This document shows positions 37,501 through 64,000 of a DNA stretch of 64,000 bases, piece by piece. The stretch is taken from the NCBI RefSeq assembly GCF_051106095.1, contig NC_135787.1:156434001-156498000 (forward strand), read 5' to 3'. The DNA is from Pogona vitticeps (taxonomy: Eukaryota; Chordata; Lepidosauria; Squamata; Agamidae). How positions within the stretch are numbered: the stretch's first letter is position 1; every line of letters starts with the position of its first letter. Under the pieces are notes generated by a model, which was not told where the DNA came from, did not search any database, and saw only the letters and a program-made list of their open reading frames with translations. The position numbers and the translations under genes are program-made.

Positions 37501-37784
37501 GCGACCCTCCCCTTCCCTTCTCAGGGTCTTTCGGAAAAAAAGAGAATAAGCCGAAGGGGAAAGAGAAAAAGAAGCCATTTCCTTGCATTGTGTATTCAGG
37601 GGGGAAAGAGAAGGCGGGGGCGACAGCTGCCCCTTCCTCTGGTTCTCCCCCCCTCACCCTTAGCTGCCCCTAAACTGGCTGTATTTGGCTCCGGCGCTCG
37701 GTCGGGGGGGGGGGAAGAAAACTGCCTGCCTCCCCCCCGACTACCAGACACACAACTTTTCGGGCACTCACCGGCTGTACTCAT
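900..37784 (-). CDS. FGD6: FGD6, FYVE/RhoGEF/PH-domain protein 6 (5' half, 7 coding exons)
   Basis: Guanine-nucleotide exchange factor of the FGD family, known to act on Cdc42 at membranes and the actin cytoskeleton. The coding segments, in transcript order, are 37784-37772, 22251-19845, 10241-10085, 8795-8728, 8635-8605, 3463-3312 and 1056-900. They sum to 2985 nt (995 codons) with every junction phase consistent and every intron GT-AG. The N-terminus holds three proline-rich APKP motifs (about residues 9-15, 25-32, 48-54). A long low-complexity Ser-rich region follows, then an acidic stretch in exon 3, and the DH (RhoGEF) domain starts near residue 865 (exons 4-7). Human FGD6 is about 1430 residues, so the last third (end of DH, PH, FYVE, PH) lies beyond the left edge. 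The assignment rests on recalled similarity to mammalian FGD6, strongest in the DH exons and at the N-terminus. The neighbour VEZT, in divergent orientation, supports it. Confidence 0.96.
1443..2833. mobile_element. Tigger/pogo-like non-autonomous DNA transposon with internal minisatellite
   Basis: The inverted ends CAGTGGTGCCTCTACTTACG (left) and its complement (right) are flanked by TA on both sides, as expected of Tc1/mariner-pogo insertions. The terminal regions contain the alternating 'cttacgaa / taagtcgaa' motifs typical of Tigger-like elements. The interior (about 1950-2520) is not transposase-like. It consists of two families of purine-rich tandem units: one around GCACAGAGAACAAAGGGA, and one around CCAAGACCCATCAGAAATGG alternating with A-rich spacers. 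The long open frames on both strands here come from the stop-poor repeats and are not genes. It lies in FGD6 intron 6. Confidence 0.8.
1952..2520. repeat. Internal minisatellite of the Tigger-like element
   Basis: Imperfect tandem units, first about 85-100 bp apart (copies of GGAACCATTGCAAA and of ACAGAGAACAAAGGGACAAG). Shorter units of about 35-40 bp follow, built on AAGACCCATCAGAAATGGGG. The same two unit types recur in the related element near 61.5-61.9 kb. Confidence 0.75.
3312..3463 (-). CDS. FGD6: FGD6 exon 6 (DH domain)
   Basis: 152 nt, acceptor gtaatag, donor TG/gtaacg. It encodes DFRDAVTHASRQLGKPVIED and on to LRELEERLSHW (the last codon is split), a helical DH segment nearly identical to the mammalian sequence. 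The donor gtaacg is weaker than the gtaagt sites of neighbouring exons. Confidence 0.94.
3464..5018. other. FGD6: FGD6 intron 5, left part
   Basis: No exon seen. A weak, degraded repeat-like stretch lies at about 4152-4300 (TTCATGCTCTTTGGCCGTG and following), which resembles the end of an old interspersed retroelement; I cannot name it. The rest is ordinary AT-rich intron. Confidence 0.5.
5019..5250 (-). repeat. tRNA-derived SINE with L2/CR1-like tail
   Basis: On the minus strand it begins with a tRNA-like head, GAGCCTCGTGGCGCAGTGGT (A-box region), followed by GGGGTTCAAATCCC (B-box-like). It ends in a tail containing AAACCGCCCAGAGAG, then TATATAAG, and an (ATAA)n run seen here as (ATTT)n at 5019-5043. 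The shared 'CCGCCCAGAG' tail suggests mobilisation by an L2/CR1-type LINE. Confidence 0.75.
5697..5900 (-). repeat. Retroposed sequence with AATAAA and poly(A), source unidentified
   Basis: On the minus strand a non-repetitive stretch ends with AATAAA followed about 20 nt later by 30 A residues (seen as T at 5697-5726). This is the hallmark of a retrotransposed polyadenylated transcript. An open frame runs through it (5892 to the poly(A)) but I do not recognise the protein, and the frame may be fortuitous. The 5' boundary is uncertain. It could be a processed pseudogene fragment, a retroposed 3' UTR, or a SINE I do not know. Confidence 0.5.
5901..8604. other. FGD6: FGD6 intron 5, right part
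   Basis: AT-rich intron. A short fragment near 7550-7580 (GGGAGTTGTAGTCCAAAAAT) resembles the end of a hAT-type repeat. No exon is seen up to the micro-exon at 8605. Confidence 0.6.
8605..8635 (-). CDS. FGD6: FGD6 exon 5, 31-nt micro-exon in DH domain
   Basis: Only 31 nt between acceptor aatag and donor gtaagt. Together with the split Val codon it gives V-FVDVLKLLHI, matching FVDVLKLLHI of mammalian FGD6. The flanking phases (2 in, 0 out) fit exons 4 and 6 exactly. Intron 4 between exons 5 and 4 is only 92 bp. Confidence 0.92.
8728..8795 (-). CDS. FGD6: FGD6 exon 4 (start of DH domain)
   Basis: 68 nt, acceptor atttgcag, donor GT/gtaagt. It encodes 22 residues including YHIAKEIMSSEK, the first helix of the RhoGEF (DH) domain, and ends two bases into the Val codon. 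Too short to stand out as an ORF; recognised from its similarity to the mammalian protein. Confidence 0.93.
8936..9394. mobile_element. hAT-like non-autonomous transposon with 8-bp target duplication
   Basis: The ends are CAGGGGTGTCCAACCTTTC at left and GCAGGTTGGACAAGCCTG at right, imperfect inverted repeats. The element is flanked by a perfect 8-bp duplication ACATACTA (8928-8935 and 9395-9402). The interior contains GGGCCGC-type GC-rich sequence unlike the surrounding intron. The TIR and 8-bp duplication identify the hAT superfamily. No transposase frame is visible. It lies in FGD6 intron 3. Confidence 0.85.
9403..10084. other. FGD6: FGD6 intron 3, remainder
   Basis: AT-rich intron with no recognisable feature. 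Confidence 0.7.
10085..10241 (-). CDS. FGD6: FGD6 exon 3 (acidic linker)
   Basis: 157 nt, acceptor atatag, donor CAG/gtagat. The first base completes the Arg codon split with exon 2. It encodes an Asp/Glu/Ser-rich linker (SSDEDADTNSDSSKGE), comparable with SSDEDDVSSESSKGE of the mammalian protein, leading into the DH domain. It ends in phase 0. Confidence 0.93.
10242..11054. other. FGD6: FGD6 intron 2, beside exon 3
   Basis: AT-rich intron. About 10568-10615 carries TTTCCCTGAAAATAAGCCCT, one end of the palindromic repeat family whose larger copy is at 32331-32610. Nothing else recognised. Confidence 0.55.
11055..13880 (-). mobile_element. BovB (RTE-clade) LINE, decayed, nearly complete
   Basis: A non-LTR retrotransposon in the same direction as FGD6, in its intron 2. 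Going 5' to 3' on the minus strand: an apurinic-endonuclease-like domain (13827-13075; IGTWNVKSMNLGKLDVVKQE, GVSELKWTGMGKF, GDWNAKV), a central part (12846-12550), reverse transcriptase motifs (12568-11984; KAFDCVDHSKLW), and a C-terminal region (11713-11066; IVKAMVFPVLMYRSESWT, FELWCWRRLLRVPWTARR, LKLQYFGHLMRR). This block order and wording are characteristic of BovB. The reading frame is broken into at least four pieces by frameshifts and a deletion around 11.85-11.98 kb, where the catalytic YADD region is expected but not readable. Full BovB is about 3.2 kb, so a little of the 5' end may be missing. Confidence 0.93.
13881..16370. other. FGD6: FGD6 intron 2, central
   Basis: AT-rich intron. 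At about 14868-14935 there is a run of degenerate GATTTAAAT motifs, possibly an old low-complexity repeat. No exon or mobile-element ends recognised. Confidence 0.55.
16371..16594 (-). repeat. tRNA-headed SINE with 'CTTGACAG' tail
   Basis: The minus strand reads from a tRNA-like head (GGCTGGATAGCTCACCGATT, then a short segment matching the T-arm of the family) through CCACTTCTGAGTAGTC to the tail GTCAGAATTGACTTGATAG. The same body and tail occur at 27811, 29459, 45560 and 63060, so this is a family, not a chance match. Confidence 0.7.
16595..18262. other. FGD6: FGD6 intron 2, between SINEs
   Basis: AT-rich intron. A short (ATCA)n run lies at about 17573-17588. No gene seen. Confidence 0.6.
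18263..18418 (+). repeat. MIR-like tRNA-derived SINE (fragment)
   Basis: It has a tRNA-like head GTGGTGTAGTGGATAGGGTA with B-box GGTTCAAGTCCCC, then a CORE-like GCTCACTGGGTG and a tail fragment AGGTCACTGTAAGAG. A related copy is at 50448. It is followed by a (CAAA)n tract at 18529-18551. Confidence 0.65.
18587..19007. mobile_element. Tigger/pogo-like MITE with TA target site
   Basis: 421 bp. Inverted ends CAGTGGTGCCTCACACTGCG and, at right, CTATGCGAGGCACCACTG, flanked by TA on both sides. No transposase. Related in its ends and TA site to the elements at 1443, 26321, 33461 and 61265. Confidence 0.85.
19127..19457 (-). repeat. Sauria-type SINE
   Basis: The minus strand reads GGGACGTGGTGGCACTGTGG (tRNA-like A-box region), then AAGATCGAATCCACA (B-box), then the conserved body AGTAGATAAATAGGTACC, and ends in CAAGGGGAACCTTTA. 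The head and BovB-like tail are those of the squamate Sauria SINEs. The BovB LINE nearby is the kind of element that would supply the reverse transcriptase. Confidence 0.85.
19458..19844. other. FGD6: FGD6 intron 2, next to exon 2 donor
   Basis: Intronic, no feature beyond a T-run at 19746-19757. The exon 2 donor is at 19844-19843 on the minus strand. Confidence 0.7.
19845..22251 (-). CDS. FGD6: FGD6 exon 2 (giant exon, N-terminal region)
   Basis: A single 2407-nt open exon codes for about 802 residues. The acceptor is tgtttctag and the donor is AG/gtaaga, ending two bases into an Arg codon that the next exon completes. The exon encodes three APKP proline-rich motifs (candidate SH3 ligands), many Ser/Thr-rich low-complexity segments, the conserved-looking blocks LPKQLKLSC, IPKKPQR, LLKKAASEELLE and WKLPHPILPFSGNPE, and a tyrosine cluster with EYENVSHYEEIPEYENLPF near the end. 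These blocks match the mammalian protein, while the linkers between them look highly divergent. This is normal for the family's disordered N-terminal half. Confidence 0.95.
22252..23905. other. FGD6: FGD6 intron 1, beside exon 2
   Basis: AT-rich intron. About 23040-23320 is a GA-rich segment (CATTCATATTCATGAGCTGG followed by purine-rich DNA). It resembles in style the LTR fossil at 49657 and may be a second, more decayed LTR remnant, but I could not find paired ends. No exon seen. Confidence 0.4.
23906..24260. mobile_element. hAT-like non-autonomous transposon
   Basis: 355 bp. Ends CAGTGGTGGTGAACC and, at right, GGTTCACCATCCCTA form imperfect inverted repeats. The 8-bp flanks GTCTAAAC and GTCTAAAT match at seven positions, as for a hAT target duplication. 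The interior is GC-rich (GCCAGCGCCAGCTGCTC) with no transposase frame that I recognise. Confidence 0.78.
24261..25208. other. FGD6: FGD6 intron 1, pyrimidine-rich block
   Basis: About 24620-25200 is unusually pyrimidine-rich. On the minus strand it is a GA-rich stretch that ends with an AATAAA-like region (near 24693-24705) followed by about 80 nt of mixed sequence. This arrangement recalls a minus-strand LTR, but I find no matching ends, so I leave it unclassified. Confidence 0.35.
25209..25340 (+). repeat. tRNA-headed SINE with CR1-like tail
   Basis: The head AGCTCAGTAGCTTAGGTATC and B-box-like region are followed by GGGCTGGACTTGATGATCC and GTCCCTTTCAGCTCTGCAG, then TTCTAATATTA, a close match to the CR1 3' end. 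A second copy on the minus strand is at 51711. Confidence 0.65.
25524..25586 (+). repeat. (TG)n microsatellite
   Basis: About 31 uninterrupted TG dinucleotides. It creates long spurious open frames on both strands. Confidence 0.98.
25587..26320. other. FGD6: FGD6 intron 1
   Basis: No gene or mobile-element ends recognised. Confidence 0.6.
26321..26744. mobile_element. Tigger/pogo-like MITE with TA target site
   Basis: 424 bp. Left end CAGTGGTGCCTCGCTTGACA, right end AGTGGGGCACCACTG, TA on both sides. The internal order (GAAACGCATTGAAAACC, GATCCTCCATAGG, AGCCATTTTC, GATCAGCTGTTT) is shared with the 18587 copy. The two belong to one subfamily at two divergence levels. Confidence 0.85.
26796..26828 (+). 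repeat. (CAAA)n tract
   Basis: Simple repeat of about eight ACAA units. It follows GGTGGGATAGAAATCTAAC, which resembles the CR1/L2 SINE tail 'AGATGGGCGGGATAGAAAT', so it is probably the tail of an old LINE/SINE insertion. Confidence 0.85.
26829..27810. other. FGD6: FGD6 intron 1
   Basis: No exon. About 27100-27175 (CTACAACCCCCTTCACGCAT) looks like a fragment of a hAT-type repeat. Otherwise nothing recognised. Confidence 0.5.
27811..27991 (-). repeat. tRNA-headed SINE, head missing
   Basis: On the minus strand this has the family body AGAAGGGAATGGTAAACCAC and the tail GTCAGAATTCACTTGACAGC, ending in an ATTATT run. The tRNA-like head is lost at 27991. Same family as 16371 and 29459. Confidence 0.7.
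27992..29458. other. FGD6: FGD6 intron 1
   Basis: AT-rich intron. About 29297-29455 contains a second, poorly preserved SINE-like stretch directly beside the copy at 29459. No gene seen. Confidence 0.5.
29459..29699 (-). repeat. tRNA-headed SINE with 'CTTGACAGCAC' tail
   Basis: The minus strand shows head GCTGGCTTAATAGCTCAGTG, B-box-like TTTGATTCCTCACTC, body GAATGGTAAAACAG and tail CAGAATTGACTTGACAGCAC followed by (ATT)n. It is one of the most complete copies of the family in the window. Confidence 0.75.
29700..31153. other. FGD6: FGD6 intron 1
   Basis: No exon. At about 30766 CTAGTGATGGGCAAACTT resembles a hAT-type terminus, but the other end was not found. Confidence 0.5.
31154..31498 (+). 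repeat. Sauria-type SINE
   Basis: Head GGGATGTGGTGGCACAGCGG, B-box AAGATCGAATCCACATG, body AGTAGATAAATAGCGACC, 3' part GACTGGACAAAAATTGTC and tail GGGGAACCTTTACCTTTACC. Nearly full length (345 bp), plus strand, antisense to FGD6. Confidence 0.88.
31499..32330. other. FGD6: FGD6 intron 1
   Basis: AT-rich intron, nothing recognised. Confidence 0.6.
32331..32610. mobile_element. Palindromic non-autonomous DNA element ('AAAATAAG' family)
   Basis: Left end CTGTGTTTCCCCAAAAATAA, right end TTATTTTCAGGGAAACAGGG, imperfect inverted repeats. The interior repeats the CTTATTTTNAGG motif in both directions (GGGCTTATTTTTGGGG, GGGCTTATTTTTAGG). No protein. A fragment of the same family is at 10568. Superfamily not certain. 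Confidence 0.6.
32611..33460. other. FGD6: FGD6 intron 1
   Basis: AT-rich intron, nothing recognised. Confidence 0.6.
33461..33888. mobile_element. Tigger/pogo-like MITE with TA target site
   Basis: 428 bp. Ends CAGTGGTACCTCGCTAGACG and ATGCGGGGCACCACTG, flanked by TA. The interior differs from the 18587/26321 copies: it carries three GCTGATCGGC or GACGACGA-type motifs and repeats CAAAATGG-like pieces. It is therefore a second subfamily with the same ends. Confidence 0.85.
33889..34656. other. FGD6: FGD6 intron 1
   Basis: AT-rich intron, nothing recognised. Confidence 0.6.
34657..35010. mobile_element. Long foldback (hAT-like) element with about 150-bp arms
   Basis: The left arm (34661-34826) is nearly the complement of the right arm (34850-35008). 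Paired blocks include TTTGTATATGAATAT, CAGGTGGAGATAA and GCCCCATGGGGCCAGAC. The outer 8-bp flanks TCTCAAGA and ACTCAAGA match at seven positions, which suggests a hAT-type target duplication. The only unpaired part is a short spacer of about 20-25 bp around 34827-34849. Confidence 0.75.
35214..35296 (+). repeat. L2/CR1-type LINE or SINE 3' tail fragment
   Basis: GCCGCCCAGAGTGGTCGAAA then CTAGATAGGCGGGGTATAAA, followed by an (AAAT/AAAC)n tail. The same end is seen on the L2 copy at 54822 and at 43786. Confidence 0.7.
35297..36950. other. FGD6: FGD6 intron 1, proximal part
   Basis: AT-rich intron. About 36590-36700 (CCATGAAAGCTTGAGCTAAA, then a block with GCCACAAGCC) resembles the end of an old interspersed repeat that I cannot name with certainty. 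No exon seen. Confidence 0.5.
37772..37784 (-). CDS. FGD6: FGD6 exon 1, coding part (start codon)
   Basis: The coding part is 13 nt: ATG AGT ACA GCC G, followed by donor gtgagt. Joined to exon 2 it gives MSTAEIKKPP, which agrees with the N-terminus recalled for mammalian FGD6 (MTSAAEIKKPP). The start context CACCATGA has A at -3 and is a good Kozak match. Exon 1 sits in the CpG-rich promoter. The 5' UTR extends to an undetermined start site at higher coordinates. An upstream ATG lies 16 nt before the start, in another frame. Confidence 0.93.
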
Positions 37785-38139
37785 GGTGCCTCCCTCCCAT
37801 GCGCCTCGTTTTATCGCCTAATCCCTCAGCACACACCCCCTTTTAAGGCATAGCGGCTCTTCTCAGGGGTGCTTCGGAGAAGGAAGAAGCCAGCCGTTCC
37901 TGCCCGGCAGCTGCCGATAAGGGCAACTCGTTCCTCCGGCTCCAAGTTAAGCATTCCCCTCGGGAAGGCGAGCGAGCGAGCGACTGAGCGCAGGAACGAG
38001 TTTTCGCCCGGCCGTCGAGAGCGCTTCGCGGAGTCCCCTGGATTCTCCGGCGCGCTGCCGCGAGGCGCCCCCTGTAGGCCAAGAACGGCCAGTACAGACT
38101 CGAAAACCTGATTCCCTTTCCCTGCCCAGCCGCTGCTCT

Positions 38140-38147
38140 CCAATCAG
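38140..38147 (+). promoter_or_regulatory. CCAAT box (NF-Y-type), CCAATCAG
   Basis: A perfect CCAATCAG motif about 170 bp upstream of the VEZT start codon and 355 bp upstream of the FGD6 start codon. NF-Y sites of this kind are common in CpG-island bidirectional promoters. Occupancy is inferred, not shown. Confidence 0.6.
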
Positions 38148-38191
38148 CTGAGCGCTCTCCCAGCCGCTGCCGGGTCTACCGCGGTGGTTTT

Positions 38192-38204
38192 TGGGAGTTG
38201 TAGT
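38192..38204 (-). promoter_or_regulatory. ACTACAACTCCCA motif (ZNF143/THAP11-type)
   Basis: The minus strand reads ACTACAACTCCCA, which fits the conserved promoter word ACTAYRNNNCCCR bound by ZNF143/THAP11. It lies about 110 bp upstream of the VEZT ATG, where such sites are typical. Caution: hAT-type repeats in reptiles also carry 'GGGAGTTGTAGT', so a repeat origin is possible. The GC-rich surroundings show no TIRs. Confidence 0.55.
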
Positions 38205-38295
38205 TTTTGTGGGCTCCCTCGGCGAAGCCGCCCGAGGCGATTATCTCGCCGGCGCTTGGCGGACTCGCTTTCCCATCGTGCCCGCAGAGAGTGGC

Positions 38296-38308
38296 ACGGA
38301 TGGCGGAG
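38296..38308 (+). promoter_or_regulatory. YY1-like motif (GATGGCGG) just upstream of the VEZT start
   Basis: CACGGATGGCGGA matches the YY1 core (AAGATGGCGGC) seen just downstream of many vertebrate transcription starts. It also contains an upstream ATG at 38300. Confidence 0.5.
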
Positions 38309-38312
38309 AACG

Positions 38313-63931
<25,619 letters not shown>

Positions 63932-64000
63932 GTAAGTTCAATTCTGGGAGTGAATTTCTGTGTGGTTTAATTGTACTTCCTGCTGTTTGAGTTTAAAAGC
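63932..64000 (+). other. VEZT: Start of VEZT intron 8
   Basis: Begins with donor gtaagt and runs off the window. Confidence 0.8.

Overview
The window is vertebrate nuclear DNA, most likely from a squamate reptile (probably a lizard). It has intron-rich genes with GT-AG splicing, AT-rich intergenic and intronic DNA, one CpG-rich promoter, and a repeat set typical of squamates: a BovB (RTE) LINE, Sauria-type tRNA SINEs ending in the BovB-like ACCTTTACCTTT tail, an L2 LINE, several other tRNA-headed SINEs, and many short Tigger/pogo-like and hAT-like DNA transposons. There are no bacterial-style genes, operons or CRISPR arrays.

Two protein genes are present, arranged head to head. FGD6, a Cdc42-type RhoGEF of the FYVE/RhoGEF/PH family, runs on the minus strand from its start codon at 37784 to the left edge. 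Seven coding exons are visible (995 codons: the whole N-terminal half and the first part of the DH domain); the rest of DH and the PH, FYVE and second PH domains lie off the left edge. VEZT (vezatin, an adherens-junction membrane protein) runs on the plus strand from 38313 off the right edge. Eight coding exons (443 codons) are visible, including its two adjacent membrane segments. The start codons are about 530 bp apart and share one CpG-rich bidirectional promoter with CCAAT, ZNF143/ACTACAA-type and YY1-like motifs. The same FGD6/VEZT arrangement is known in mammals.

Layout. 1-10.3 kb: FGD6 exons 7 to 3, with a 1.4 kb Tigger-like element, a SINE, a poly(A)-tailed retrocopy-like sequence and a hAT element in the introns. 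10.3-19.8 kb: FGD6 intron 2 with a 2.8 kb BovB LINE. 19.8-22.3 kb: the giant FGD6 exon 2. 22.3-37.8 kb: FGD6 intron 1, packed with SINEs and DNA transposons. 37-38.7 kb: CpG-rich promoter. 38.3-64 kb: VEZT exons 1 to 8, with introns carrying Sauria SINEs, a long GACA/GATG/GATA microsatellite, an LTR-element fossil with a tRNA-Leu-type primer site, and an L2 LINE.

The most notable points are: (1) VEZT intron 6 reads as a minor-spliceosome (U12-type) AT-AC intron with near-consensus 5' site and branch point; (2) a 31-nt micro-exon in the DH-coding part of FGD6; (3) both genes have a short upstream ORF overlapping the start codon in the same +1 frame; (4) a Tigger-like family carries an internally expanded minisatellite in two distant copies; (5) a small unnamed foldback repeat occurs three times within 4 kb of VEZT. 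I did not find a wholly new gene system; the window is two conserved genes in repeat-rich DNA.
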